Source: Anderseniella sp963700895
GTDB lineage: Bacteria > Pseudomonadota > Alphaproteobacteria > Rhizobiales > Aestuariivirgaceae
Direction: 5' to 3'
DNA length: 64,000 nucleotides
NCBI GenBank assembly: GCA_963700895.1
Contig: CAVOZI010000027.1
Span: 1-64,000 of the forward strand
Under the pieces are notes generated by a model. It made no database searches and was not told the origin of the DNA. It was given only the letters and a program-made list of their open reading frames with translations. Numbering within the stretch: position 1 is the first letter of the stretch; every line of letters starts with the position of its first letter. Below are positions 1 to 9,538 of this stretch, in pieces. The translations under genes and the position numbers were made by a program.

Positions 1-520
1 GTCCCTTTTGGGCGCCAAGCGCCACAATCAGGAAGTCGGCACCTGACCCATTGATCTGCTCGATGATTGCCGGATCGCTCAGGTCTTCGATGCTGCCAAA
101 TCCACCATGGTGAGCGCCCACGCAGATGATCCTGCGTGGGATCGCGCGCATTCACGGCTTCCTCGAGCCTTGCTGATTGGCCTCTTCCGTTCCACCAAAG
201 AAGAACACCTTGAGCGGCGCCTGGTCGGGTGCCAACGGGGCATTCCAGAACGCTTCGAGAATGTCTGAACCGGAAACACGTTCCGGCATATCGATGCCTA
301 GCAGTTTCGCCACCAGCGTAACGGCAATGCCATCCGGGGTGCAAAGGTCGCTCTCGAGCAAGAACTCCCGGAAATCGGCATCCTTGGCTGCAAGGGCGAG
401 AAAGTTGAGATTGACCGTCGAAATGAACAGTCTTTCGCGGCTCCTGGCGGCGCCACGTATTGCCTCGACAAGCTGCTCCATGGTGATCGCATCAATGGGG
501 ATGCCCATGATGAGGTGCAC
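1..520 (-). CDS. WecG/TagA/CpsF-family glycosyltransferase, partial and frameshifted
   Basis: This family (GT26) transfers N-acetylmannosaminuronic acid or a related sugar to a lipid-linked precursor. The N-terminal part reads well from a GTG at 520: GIPIDAITMEQL, then FISTVNLNFL and a TPDG segment typical of the family. Near 150-180 the frame shifts (EEANQQ then a stop). Family sequence resumes in other frames as VGAHHGGFGSIEDL and ADFLIVALGA, so at least two indels are needed to rebuild it. The C-terminus runs off the window. It lies just downstream of the exosortase gene on the same strand, which fits an exopolysaccharide role. The family is certain; whether the gene is functional is not. 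Confidence 0.8.
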
Positions 521-602
521 CGGGCGCAGACAGTCGGGACCATCCGTCGACGGTCCAAGGCATCTGCATGTTGCCTTTTCCTGCCTGATCCAGGTTCTTC
601 GG

Positions 603-2262
603 CTATTGGCAGGTCCACTTGGTTAGCGTCTCCTGTGGAGACCGGTAAGCATCGTCAGCCTCTAGTCCGGAATATACCGTGTTGAGAACGCCGCTCAGAG
701 ATCTGGCGAATGTCTCGAGACGCTGTTCGGCGGCCGTTTCAGGTTCTCCGCCAACGATTGGCGTGATCAGGCGGACCAGTGCCCCATCAGAGCGCCCGGT
801 GGTTGCCGAATCCCATACCGTATTCAGCTTGAAGGCATACTCACTGGCAAAACGCTTGCCGCCGCGTTCGAACCAATAGTAGACGAGACGGCGATCCGTA
901 CCTTTCTGGATGATGGCCCGGTTGACGGTGAATTCCTGTTTTCCGTCATCAATCCTGGCGCGCTGCCATCGCGAGACTTCCCAGCCGCCGCCGGGAATGC
1001 AGATTTCAGGCGAATGCGTTCCGCTTCCGTCGGTAATGGAGTGATAGTAGGCGGCAAACAGATTGACCGCGGCAGGCTCATTGGCGCTTGGCTGTAATTC
1101 GGAGAGCAGGTATTCATCGGCGCCGAGAACCGCCTGCTACGTTTACATCGAGAACGGCCGAGGTTCCTTGCCACTCATCAAGTCTCATCGGAAACAGGGC
1201 CAATGGTTCTCTCGATACGGTGGGTGCCGACTTGCCTGGCATCGCTTGCCATAGCAGCCCCAGGGCGCATACGGCAATTGTGGCCAACATAAATGGTTTG
1301 CCTGCACGCGCTGATTGCGCCGACTTCGCAGCACCTTGAATATGCCACGGGTTTCAAGGTCGAGAATGTTGGCGGCACTCTCAGGCTTTCGTCTTGTCCA
1401 CTGCAGCAGTACTGCTTCGAGATACAGGATGGCCAGGCAGGCCACGAAAATGACCCAGCCTTCAAAGAAATGCAGGAAGCCCTCTGCCTGCTCGATGCCG
1501 TACTGGTTCACCAGCACACCGATGACGCCAATCCGGAAGCTGTTCATCAGTACCGTAATCGGGATGGTGGACAGGAACAGCAGCACCTTGTGCCAAACTG
1601 GACCCCTGTAGAGCACAGCAAACAGGAACCCGAAGCTCATCAGCGGAAACAGGTAATTGAGGCCGCTGCAGGCTTCAGCGACCTGCAGCTTGTAGACGCC
1701 GAGATCGATGATGTTGCCCTCCAGATAGACGGGAATGCCAAGCAGCTGGATGAAGTCAACGCCAAGACGGGATGAGATGAACTGCAGCGACGTCGACAGC
1801 TTCCAGTACATGAAGTTGGGCAGCGGAAGCATGAAGCCGAGATAGACAATGGCCGGCCAGAACCTGAGCCCATCTTTAAATCCCGGTGTATGTGAGGATC
1901 AGTCCCGCGATCGAGATGATCAGGCCATAGGTAATCAGGTAGGGGATCTGGGTGAGGTTCCCCAGCAATCCGACGAGTAATCCCAGGCCCAGGACAACTA
2001 CACCGGCCAGGCGATCGGCTGAGCCGGGATGGAAGGCCGCTCACTTGCCTCGCGAAGCAAGAGGTATATGGCAATCAACGGGATAAGCGGACCATGACTG
2101 TATTCCGGGCGGGACCATGCATCCAGCAATGCTGTCAATCCCGTCCCAGAAAAAGGCGACAAGTCCAATGGCAACTACAGCGATCCAGACGAAAAGCGGG
2201 GATCGACCGGAGAAAAGCCCCAGCGTTCCTTCGGATACATAGGTGTTCGCGTTATTCACCAT
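603..2262 (-). CDS. xrtD: Exosortase fused to EpsI domain, XrtD type (VPLPA-CTERM-specific), frameshifted
   Basis: Membrane transpeptidase-like enzyme that processes proteins bearing a C-terminal sorting tail. Reading across frames from an ATG at 2262 gives a multi-pass membrane exosortase with PEYSHGPLIPLIAIYLLL, then the catalytic Cys in AEACSGLNYL, the Arg in MNSFRIGVIG and the His in GFLHFFEGW. It is followed by an EpsI domain (DEWQGTSAVLD, NLFAAYYHS, HSPEICIPGGGWEVSRW) ending at a stop at 603-605. Total length is about 550 residues, as expected for XrtD, which carries EpsI as a fusion. At least four single-base frameshifts interrupt it (near 2120, 2010, 1890 and 1140-1350), yet all catalytic residues are retained. 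Four cognate VPLPA-CTERM substrates lie within 18 kb. The type is assigned from the fusion and the substrates, not from a search. Confidence 0.85.
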
Positions 2263-2444
2263 TTCGGCTCCATTGCCCGCTCGCAGGTCTTGCCAATCTT
2301 CTAAAGGTTTGGCCGGGTCTTGTGATTTGGATTGCGGCTTCAGGTTGGTTATCTTGGCTCATAGAACAGCTTCAACGACCTACAGCATGCTGACCAAGTC
2401 CGTTGGAAGGATCAACAAAATCTGTCGTTACCTTGTGGCACGTT

Positions 2445-3578
2445 TTACGGCGTCTCTAATAAAGTTCCGCTGTCACTCACCAGTTCGATCATGCAATCGA
2501 CGAAGGAGCCGACTGTTGTTGGTCTCTGCGACGCTGACGGTATGCCTATGAGGCCTACGGCGGGACACCACGGGGCTCGATATCACTGGACGGCCCGCCA
2601 GAGCGGCTTCGATGGCAGTCATGTCTAGACCTCCTTCAAAGTCGCTGCGGGTGGGGACGATCGTCGCGTGACAGTCCCTGTATATCTCGATCAGCTGATC
2701 GAGGCTGACCCAACCATGTATCTCCACGCAACCTTCCAACGCCATTCTGTTGAGGGCTTCCCGCAATCGATTCAGATCTCGTCCTTCGCCGCAAATGTGC
2801 CAGCGGAATTGTTCTGAGACTCTTGCGTTCAATTTCTGTGCCAGATGCAGGATATCGAAGACCCCCTTGTTCTCCACGATTCGGCCGATGAACAGCAATG
2901 TGAACGGTCGCATTGCATGATCCGGTGGCGGTGCGAACTGTTGGAAGTATTCCGGATCGAATTGCGCACGGCACTGCAGCAAGGGCGGATGTCTGCCCTT
3001 TGTGATTTCAATGACCTGCCTGCAGCATTCTGGTGAGACTCCGATGATGGCCATGGGGAAGCGCCTAAGATAGAGACTGTCCAGCCAAAGTTTCAGCTTG
3101 CGTAGCCATCTTTGTGGCTTATGCCCTTTGGGCCAAAGAGTATTGTGAAGAACTAAAATCGTCGGAATACCTGCTATTCCAAATATAGACTGTAAGAAAT
3201 ACGGAATTGGACCGGAAATCAAAAATAATTAAGTTCGATTTGAATTCTTTATTCGTATTCCATAACGAAACTGTATAATTAATTTCATTAATATAGTATT
3301 TATATAAGCCTTTGAATTTCTTCTTTGGTCTGTTTTCAATGGTAAAGTCTCCATCTTCTTTGAGGCGCGCTGGTTGAGCCTGAGATATGCCGTGCATCTT
3401 GGCTCTGGTGTTGGCGCAAAATGTCTCGACAAGGCTCGAAAACGTTATCGAGACTTGAGTGGGGTCTTTGCGTTCTTGCCGCCAATGGTCGTGGGCTGTC
3501 ACCAGGAGTCTTCCCGGTCCGGTAGATAAACAGGACGCGGGTCGGACTTGCACTCTTATGAACGGCTTCTGGTTTCAT
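2445..3578 (-). CDS. GT4-family glycosyltransferase, frameshifted
   Basis: Cytoplasmic retaining glycosyltransferase, likely for exopolysaccharide. From an ATG at 3578 the N-terminus reads KSASPTRVLFIYRTG. After a frameshift it continues with VTAHDHWRQ and DPTQVSITFSSLVE, and after a second near 3200 with SGPIPYFLQSIFGIAGIP and ILHN-like VLHNTLWP. The GT-B C-terminal domain has FTLLFIGRIVENKGVFDI, the EGRDLNRL segment and the nucleotide-sugar-binding DFEGGLDMTAIEAALAGRPV. A third shift near 2545 gives the last 35 residues ending at 2445. The segment 3220-3340 is unusually AT-rich for a coding region. It sits upstream of xrtD on the same strand and is probably co-transcribed. Confidence 0.8.
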
Positions 3579-3973
3579 TTAGGAGGGCGGGTGTTTCTGA
3601 CCGTCAATAAGCAAGCGCCTGCAAAGGGTCGATTGGGTTTTATACTGCAACTTCCTGTCTCATTGCTGCCGACGCATTGTCGTGACGAACAAGACCCAAG
3701 TTGGCACAGCAAGTTTCGAGCCAACCGGCGTTCCAAAAACGCCCCCAACAACAAGGATTTGCGCTGTGAGGGGCAACTGCTGCGGCTGTGGGGCATGGTG
3801 CTTGAGGTTATGCACAAGTTCTGGGCTATTGCCCAAGTTGATTTCATGCCACCCAGAAAGGTTAAGAAAGAGTTAAGCTAGGCTTGATTCCGGTGGCGAG
3901 TCGTGAGATGGTTCCTTAGCGGCATGGCGGATTCAACTTTCGAACGAAATCTTAAAAGCAGGGACGGCATCTT
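3579..3973. other. Intergenic region between divergent genes
   Basis: I see no convincing gene in these 395 bases. It separates the minus-strand glycosyltransferase/exosortase genes from the first plus-strand VPLPA-CTERM gene. It holds the CtrA-like box at 3862-3876 and the GGGACGG leader at 3961-3967, and presumably promoters for both directions. Confidence 0.6.
3862..3877. promoter_or_regulatory. CtrA-like box upstream of VPLPA-CTERM gene 1
   Basis: The sequence is TTAA-GAAAGAG-TTAA, an exact match to the CtrA consensus half-sites TTAA-N7-TTAA. It ends 97 bases before the start codon. Equivalent sites precede the other three VPLPA-CTERM genes. CtrA control is inferred from the motif alone. 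Confidence 0.55.
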
Positions 3974-4668
3974 ATGAAGAACGTATCTCGAGTGATAGCG
4001 CTGGGCACTGGTCTTTTGATCGCGCCGATTGCAGCTGAGGCGTCTACTCTTTCGATCGTTGGCGGTTCTACTGCCCAGCTCGGAGCGAATTTCTCTCTGT
4101 CGTCAACGACAGGGCTTGCGAACAACGGGACGATTACGGTTCAGGTATTGGATCCACGAACGGCCCGACTGAAGGGCTGTTTATCGCGGGCGACTCCAAT
4201 GTCACCTACACCTACCTTGGCAAGGAAGCGAGCTTCATCAACTGGAGTTTTGACAACTTTGTTGGAAGTGCGGGTCCGGACCCCGCGATCTTCACCACGT
4301 CTCTGAACACCGTGGGCGACAACGCCACCGTGTCCTATACGAGCACGATCGCCAATACACCTGAACTGTTGCCGTTCAGCTTCGAGTCGAATCGGGGTTC
4401 TGCCAACACTGCTGACGATCTGCTGGCGGCCAACGGCAACATTACCAATCCACTTTACATGGCGTTCTATCAGCTGTCACCGACGTTGGTGATTGCCATG
4501 TTCGGCGATGGTACGGGTGACCGCGACTATGATGATATGGCCGTGCTGATCTCGACGGTCGGTCAGATCGTACCTGAAGTTCCGCTTCCTGCACCCATCC
4601 TGCTCCTGCTGAGCGGGTTGTTGGGGCTTGGGTTCCTGGGACGGTTCAGGGCGAAGCTTGCAGGCTAA
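3974..4668 (+). CDS. VPLPA-CTERM sorting domain protein 1, frameshifted
   Basis: Small secreted protein, about 231 residues when one frameshift near 4145 is bridged. A signal peptide (VIALGTGLLIAPIAAEAS) starts at 3974 behind a GGGACGG leader. The body is Ser/Thr/Asn-rich (GSTNGPTEGLFIAGDSN, FINWSFDNFVGSAGPDP). The C-terminus is a textbook VPLPA-CTERM signal: EVPLPAPILLLLSGLLGLG, then FLGRFRAKLAG, i.e. motif, hydrophobic helix and basic tail. It is a predicted substrate of the XrtD exosortase. The mature protein's function is unknown. Confidence 0.85.
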
Positions 4669-4702
4669 GGCCTTTCGTCTGACTGATTTTGTATTTTGCT
4701 GG

Positions 4703-4735
4703 CAGCGGTCCCTAACAGGGCTGCTGTCATCTTTT
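4703..4735 (+). terminator. Probable rho-independent terminator after VPLPA-CTERM gene 1
   Basis: An imperfect hairpin (CAGCGGTCCCT / AGGGCTGCTG, loop AAC, one bulge) is followed by TCATCTTTT. It begins about 35 bases after the stop codon. Confidence 0.5.
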
Positions 4736-4819
4736 CAGCTTCAAATACCGTCCCCGTTGCCGCAATAGCGATCACGTGTGGCCCCTTGCTTGTCACCTCT
4801 CACCAATTATCAGCATATC

Positions 4820-4945
4820 GAGCAAGCCGGCATCATCTACATCGATGCCGATGATAGGCATGGGCCCGGGGGTTCGTTGGCAAGGCCCTGAACAGCAGAC
4901 TCATTGCGTCAGGACGCGCACACATGCTGCATCTCTGACAAGTCC
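4820..4945. repeat. Diverged repeat A, copy 1
   Basis: About 126 bases match 6461-6586. Shared stretches include GCATCATCT, ATGCCGATGA, CTCATTGCGTC, CACATGCTG and GACAAGTCC. Both copies flank the phasin/vapBC block, one on each side. It could be the remnant of a mobile element or of a duplicated gene; no coding frame is conserved. Confidence 0.55.
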
Positions 4946-5213
4946 AGGCAAACAGCATGATGACGGACGAAGCCACCGGCTTGTCCCGGTAAACAAGACA
5001 CCGTCGGAACCCATCGTGTGCGGGCTCTTTTAAGTTCCGTCGGCTGGTCGCCTCAAACCTTGGCACGATGATTCCCGGCCCGTTCACTTTCGGCATCAAT
5101 CCCCATTACCGTTGTGTCATTTTGCCCCGAGTTGCGGATTTATGGTGCAGTGCACAATAGATCCATGCTAGGCAGTTTCAGGCTCGGCGCGATATCAAGA
5201 AGGGAATTTTTCA

Positions 5214-5570
5214 ATGACCATCAAGACCGAAACTTTTGCATTCAACATGCCGCTGGCTTTCATTACCCGGCACAACACCAGGACCTTCGAGCAGCTCAAG
5301 GCGTCCTCGACTGACACCGTCGGCTTCGTGACCAAGCGCCTGCAGAAAGATATGGCGCTGCCCCAGAAGCTGATGAGCTGCAAGCAACCGATGGATGCCA
5401 TGGAAGTCTGGGCCGACTTCTACAAGACGGCCTTCAGCGACTATTCCGAGCAGAGCCAGAAGATGTTCGGCTTGATGGAGCAGGCTGCCGAGGAAGGCCA
5501 GGCCGTAGCCAAGGATATGGCTGAAGCCGGTGAATCCGTGCTGAAGCAGGTTGATGCCAAGGTGGCCTGA
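5214..5570 (+). CDS. Phasin family protein
   Basis: Phasins coat polyhydroxyalkanoate granules. The protein has 118 residues and is intact. It is largely helical, with a C-terminal amphipathic region (MEVWADFYKTAFSDYSEQ, QKMFGLMEQAAEEGQAV, AEAGESVLKQV) that matches the phasin_2 pattern of alphaproteobacteria. An AAGGGA ribosome binding site lies 6 bases upstream of the ATG. It is transcribed alone and followed by a GC-rich hairpin. It is unrelated to the surface genes around it, and is one of the few unbroken genes in the left third of the window. Confidence 0.8.
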   Translation: MTIKTETFAFNMPLAFITRHNTRTFEQLKASSTDTVGFVTKRLQKDMALPQKLMSCKQPMDAMEVWADFYKTAFSDYSEQSQKMFGLMEQAAEEGQAVAKDMAEAGESVLKQVDAKVA

Positions 5571-5620
5571 GGCTGTCTGTAGAAACAGCACTCACTGGAA
5601 TCGAAATTCCAACCGGAACG

Positions 5621-5643
5621 CCCCGGGGCATAACGCCCCGGGG
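5621..5643 (+). terminator. Terminator-like hairpin after the phasin gene
   Basis: CCCCGGGG-CATAACG-CCCCGGGG forms a very stable stem, without a clear T-run behind it. It lies 51 bases after the phasin stop codon. Confidence 0.4.
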
Positions 5644-5709
5644 TTGTCCATTTACGGACTGATGTCGGCAAATCCCCCGCATTCCCCGATACTCCCTTTC
5701 TCCGTGCGG

Positions 5710-6101
5710 CTACCCCAATACGGCCACTGCCACATCTGTCCGGGCGAAATCATTGCCCACGAACAATAAGCTTGCACCCAACCGTCTGGCACAGGCATAG
5801 GCAAAGCAGTCGCCGAAGTTCAGCCCGGCCGGATGTGCTCCCTTGCCCCACCTGGCATAGGCATCGGCAACCTGCACCGCGATTGCTTCATCAACGGGCT
5901 CGATCTCAACGCCGAGCCCTCTCAGCAATGCTCCCACTTCTTGCGAAAATCCCCGGGCGAGCCGCAACGATTTCGGCATTCGGCCAGCGTGCCCGCCGAC
6001 ATTACAAGACGCTCTGCACTAGAAAGGGTGATGGCGACACGATCAGCTTCCGCCTCGTCGAGCAGCAATGCCATCACCGCAGACGTATCAAGCACGATCA
6101 T
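5710..6101 (-). CDS. vapC: PIN-domain ribonuclease toxin (VapC family), frameshifted
   Basis: Toxin of a type II toxin-antitoxin pair, an RNase of the PIN superfamily. From the ATG at 6101 it reads MIVLDTSAVMALLLDE, with the first acidic residue of the PIN site, then SSAERLVMSAGTLAE. A frameshift near 5970 moves it to the frame encoding FSQEVGALLRGLGVEI, then HPAGLNFGDCFAYACARR with the conserved NFGDC acidic motif. Total about 130 residues, normal for the family. Its start overlaps the antitoxin stop (ATGA at 6098-6101), so the two are translationally coupled. If the frameshift is real the toxin is dead. Confidence 0.8.
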
Positions 6102-6355
6102 CCTGGCAGACCGTCAGCATCATAGAGAAAATCCTGCGAGCGCGCCGCCGAAGGACCTTCCGTAGACTTACGCGCTGCCTGTCGCCGCACTGCCTCGATG
6201 ACCTTGCGACGAGCCTCAGTGCTCGGACGCTTTCTCATGCCGACAATACGGGCGACCTCCTTGCCGTGCCGTGTCAGGATGATGTCTTCCCCCGCCTCTG
6301 CCTGTTTGACGATATCGGTCAGGCGTGCCTTGGCTTCAGTTACAGTCAGTCGCAT
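6098..6355 (-). CDS. vapB: Type II antitoxin, Phd/YefM-like (VapB)
   Basis: 85-residue antitoxin. The N-terminus RLTVTEAKARLTDIVKQAEA and the following EDIILTRHGKEVARIV are characteristic of the Phd/YefM fold, which binds DNA as a dimer. The C-terminal half would bind and neutralise the toxin. It is the first gene of a two-gene operon and overlaps vapC by four bases (ATGA). Such antitoxins usually repress their own promoter; no operator could be picked out upstream. Confidence 0.85.
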   Translation of the reverse strand: MRLTVTEAKARLTDIVKQAEAGEDIILTRHGKEVARIVGMRKRPSTEARRKVIEAVRRQAARKSTEGPSAARSQDFLYDADGLPG

Positions 6356-6460
6356 GTCGGGAACCTCACAGCCTGTGAAAATAGTCTGAAGAATGGTTGT
6401 TTACAAGGACGTATACGCTCATGCCGCTCAATGAACTTCGAGGGGCAATAGCGGTCCAAG

Positions 6461-6586
6461 GAGCAATGCGGCATCATCTTCATTGATGCCGATGACAGGC
6501 ATGGACCCGGCGTGCGGCTGGCAAAGCCCTGAAGAGCCGGCTCATTGCGTCGGCACACGCGCACATGCTGTGTCTCCGACAAGTCC
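6461..6586. repeat. Diverged repeat A, copy 2
   Basis: Matches 4820-4945 in the same orientation; see that entry. It lies between vapB and VPLPA-CTERM gene 2. Confidence 0.55.
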
Positions 6587-6836
6587 GATCCGCATGACTT
6601 CAGTGGCATTGTGGATCCCAGGCGCATGGCCAAGCCGTCTTGGCTTACCTTGCCTGATGGCAAGCGCATCACCCTAGCGTCTGTGTCTTCGGTCGACGTC
6701 GGAACGAAACGTCACTCAGCTTGAAGAGAAAACGTATGCCAACCAAGGCGACGAGTTCGTTGCTAAGAATGAAGGGATGATTGCGAGCGAAGGCAAGGAA
6801 GTCAGTTCCGACAACGAATCGTACGCAGTTGACTCC

Positions 6837-6852
6837 TTACCAAAAATTTAAC
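6837..6852. promoter_or_regulatory. CtrA-like box upstream of VPLPA-CTERM gene 2
   Basis: TTAC-CAAAAAT-TTAAC matches TTAA-N7-TTAAC with one mismatch. It ends 58 bases before the start codon at 6910. It is supported mainly by recurrence at all four VPLPA-CTERM genes. Confidence 0.5.
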
Positions 6853-6909
6853 ATAATTTTCATTGCGGCTGATGGCAGTAGATTGCCAACAAACAGGGAC
6901 GGAACGATC

Positions 6910-7768
6910 ATGGCGAGATTTTCTTCGCGAGCATTAGGGCTGGCGTCATCGGCCTTTGTCTTGGTAGCAGGAAGCTCTTTTGCTAACGCAGCTACGTATA
7001 CATTGGACATTATAGACTATATTGATGCTGGTTCGGGCGGATCAGGGGTTGGGAGTTCATACGGCGGTGTCCTTGAACAAGCCGTTACAAGCGCGTTAAA
7101 TTTTAGCAATGATGGGATAATGGTCACCGCGTACGGTGGCGTTGGATCCCCGGGTACTGGCTATCCTACGCTGGGTTCTTCAGGGGGTTCGACGAGTTCT
7201 GCTACTTTCGCTTATCTTGATGGCGGTAACGCCGGTATGGGCGTTTGTAGTTCAGGTGTCACGGTGAACAGTGGCGGCAGGGGGCAGTGCAATATCGCTT
7301 CAGATGACAATGTAACGGGAAATGGCACCGATGCGGGCGATGAAGTTTTGTCTATCGCCTTCAATGGAACTTTCAATATTGACGATTTGCTGTTTCGCTT
7401 TGAAGGTCATACACCAGAATTTTACGGTGATGGCGCGGGTACCGATACAACGACCAATCCGTTGTACATCGACGTTGCGGTGGGAGCTGGAAGCTACACC
7501 AGTTACTTGATTGAAAACGTATCATCGACTGCCGTCCTGGGGGCTAAACTGGCTGGCACTTGGGCGGGAATTAACGGCTTGGTTGCTGGGACGTTGATAC
7601 ACATGAGGTTTAATAATGAGCAATTTTACCTCTCGGGTATAGTGTTGAATAATGATCCTCTGCAGGAAGTCCCGACAGGTTCCGCTTCCTGCTGGCTTCG
7701 TCCTGCTTTTGAGCGGGCTCCTCGGCATGGGGTTCTTTGGTCGGGTCAAGTCAAAACTGTTGAGCTGA
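6910..7768 (+). CDS. VPLPA-CTERM sorting domain protein 2, frameshifted near the end
   Basis: Secreted protein of about 286 residues. The ATG at 6910 is chosen because it directly precedes a signal peptide (ALGLASSAFVLVAGSSFANA) and follows the GGGACGG leader by 7 bases; an in-frame extension upstream has no such features. The body is Gly/Ser/Thr-rich and low in charge. A one-base shift near 7677 must be bridged to read the C-terminal signal VPLPAGFVLLLSGLLGMG with tail FFGRVKSKLLS. It is a predicted XrtD substrate of unknown function. An IS5 element follows within about 50-100 bases. Confidence 0.85.
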
Positions 7769-7819
7769 ACAATATAGCGCTAGGAAATATATATTTTATG
7801 TTGACAAACTGGATTCCCA

Positions 7820-8655
7820 AATCAGTTAGCGCATGATTCAAGGTAGCTTTTGCGGAGGCTACTGTGGCTCGTTTGCTGATGGAGAACGCGGAGTGGGCGT
7901 TCTTTGAACCCTTCCTGATTGCGGTTCGTGGCCGTGGTGGCCGGCCGGCTACGGATCACCGCCGGGTGCTCGACGCGGTGTTCTGGATTGCGCGGACCGG
8001 TTCTCCCTGGCGGGACTTGCCGGAGGAGTTCGGCAAATGGGCAAGCGTCTACCGCCAGTTCCGGCGCTGGACACTGGCAGGTCTGTGGGAGCTGGTCCTG
8101 GATGCTCTCAACGACAGCGGGGCCAGTCCCGGTCAGGTCCAGATGATCGACAGCACCATCATCCGCGCCCATCACTTGGCAGCCGGCGCAAAAGGGGGAC
8201 TCAGAAACAAGGTTTTGGCCGCTCAAAAGGTGGCTTCACGACCAAGATCCACCTCATTGCCAATGCTCACGGACTGCCTGTCCGGGCGGAGATAAGCGGT
8301 GGTGAAGTCTCCGACTTCAAAGGCTTCGATGTACTCGTTGATGACGATCTTCCCGAAGCCAAGGTGTTCATTGCCGACCGCGGCTATGACAGCGACCACA
8401 TCCGCGACGTGATTGCCCGGCGTGGCGGTACGCCCGTCATTCCAGGCAAGGTCAATCGCAAGCAGCAGATACTGGTTGATGGCATTACCTACGCCCTGCG
8501 AAACCGGGTGGAGCGATGCTTCAACAAGCTCAAATGCTCCCGCCGTCTCGCTACACGCTACGATAAAACCGCTGCCAGCTACCTCGGCTTCATTCATATC
8601 GCTGCCGCACGGCTCTGGGTCAGGAGTTTGCCTAGGCTCAGGACCCATTAATTCG
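7820..8655 (+). mobile_element. IS5-family insertion sequence (IS427-like), copy 1
   Basis: Essentially complete transposase with short flanks. The ends are approximate because no clean terminal inverted repeats could be defined. The leader TGATTCAAGG upstream of the transposase recurs in the adjacent second IS5 element at 8680, so the two are related but not identical. Confidence 0.7.
7864..8651 (+). CDS. IS5-family transposase, two frames joined by probable programmed -1 shift
   Basis: DDE transposase. ORF A (GTG at 7864) has the DUF4096-like N-terminus WAFFEPFL, GRPATDHRRVLDAVFWI and TGSPWRDLPEEFG, then MIDSTIIRAHH with the first catalytic Asp. ORF B continues with GRSKGGFTTKIHLIAN, FIADRGYDSDHIR (second Asp) and RNRVERCFNKLKCSRR (the Glu). 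The frames meet at AAAAGGGGG (8190-8198), a slippery run; the required change is -1. The neighbouring element has exactly the same run at the same place. This fits the known programmed frameshifting in this IS group rather than an error. Confidence 0.85.
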
Positions 8656-8679
8656 GTTGCGGATCAGTCGGCGGTTTGA

Positions 8680-9367
8680 TTCAAGGCTTCCATTGATGGA
8701 GGCCCCGATGAGCGAACTGTTTCTGCTGAGTGAAGCCCAGATGGCGCGGATTTCTCCGCATTTTCCCTTGGCCCACGGTGTGCCGCGGGTGGATGACCGG
8801 CGGGTGGTGAGCGGCATCATCTACGTGATCCGCAACGGTCTGCAGTGGAAGGACGCTCCAACGGGCTATGGTCCGCACAAGACGCTGTACAACCGGTTTG
8901 TACGATGGTCCCGCCTGGGCGTGTTCAGCCGCATCTTCCAGAGCCTGGCCGCGGAAGGCCCGAGGCCCGAGCGGATCATGATCGACAGCACCCATCTCAA
9001 GGCTCACCGCACCGCAGCCAGCCTGGTGGAAAAGGGGGTTCTGCACGCTGCATCGGACGCACCAAGGGCGGATTGAACTCCAAGCTCCATGCGGTCACCG
9101 ACCAGGACGGCAGACCGATCATGTTGCTGCTCACAGAAGGTCAGATGAGCGATCATATCGGCGCAAAACTGCTGTATCCGCACCTGCCCGAAGCCAGCAC
9201 GCTGATCGGTGACAAGGGATATGACAGCAGCGAGTTTCGTGACGCACTTGCTGCAAAGGGCATCGCAGCCTGCATTCCGTCCAGAGCAAACCGCAAGTGC
9301 CAGATTTCCTGTGATCCGACCTCTACCGGACACGCAGCAAGATCGAGATCATGTTCGGGCGCCTGGC
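8680..9367 (+). mobile_element. IS5-family insertion sequence, copy 2, 3'-truncated
   Basis: Second, different IS5 element immediately downstream of the first. Its transposase lacks the last 35 or so residues. The break at about 9367 joins directly to an L,D-transpeptidase fragment. Confidence 0.65.
8708..9367 (+). pseudogene. IS5-family transposase, C-terminally truncated
   Basis: ORF A from the ATG at 8708 has SEAQMARISPHFPLAHGVPR, then GIIYVIRNGLQWKDAPTGYG and IMIDSTHLKAHRTAASLVEKG (first Asp). After a -1 shift at AAAAGGGGG (9030-9038) ORF B has GRTKGGLNSKLHAVTD and LIGDKGYDSSEFRD (second Asp). Another indel near 9320 precedes RSKIEIMFGRL, which carries the final Glu. The expected WRRIATRYD-type end is missing, so this copy cannot be complete. 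Confidence 0.8.
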
Positions 9368-9373
9368 CGCAAG

Positions 9374-9538
9374 CTGCCGGAGCGCATGGAAGGCGGCCCC
9401 AACAACCCCCTGGGGGGCGCGCTCTACCTCTATGTCGGCGGTAAGGATACGCACTACCGGATCCACGGCACCAACCAGCAGCACACCATCGGCCAGGCCC
9501 TGTCTTCAAGATGTATCAGGATGTTCAACGAGGAAGTC
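9374..9538 (+). pseudogene. L,D-transpeptidase (YkuD), C-terminal fragment
   Basis: Reads LPERMEGGPNNPLGGALYLY, then THYRIHGTNQQHTIGQ and SSRCIRMFNEEV. This is the catalytic part of a YkuD domain (HGTN, then the SxGCIRM active-site cysteine loop, here with Arg instead of Gly). Everything N-terminal is replaced by the truncated IS5 element, and the tail after NEEV is lost. The missing N-terminal half of such a protein is found at 22355-22576. Confidence 0.8.

Larger units (their letters stand above)
4669..5213. other. Intergenic region with diverged repeat
   Basis: Holds the terminator-like hairpin at 4703-4735 and one copy of a diverged repeat at 4820-4945. I see no supported gene; reading frames are short and show no family signature. 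Confidence 0.5.
6356..6909. other. Intergenic region with repeat A copy 2 and a CtrA-like box
   Basis: About 550 bases with no supported gene. It contains the second copy of diverged repeat A (6461-6586), then the CtrA-like box (6837-6852) and the GGGACGG leader (6896-6902) of VPLPA-CTERM gene 2. Confidence 0.5.

Noticed and set aside
3680..3720. Sigma-54 promoter (TGGCAC...) before VPLPA-CTERM gene 1
   Set aside because: TGGCACAGCAAGTTTC lacks the second element GC at correct spacing, and nothing similar precedes the other VPLPA-CTERM genes.
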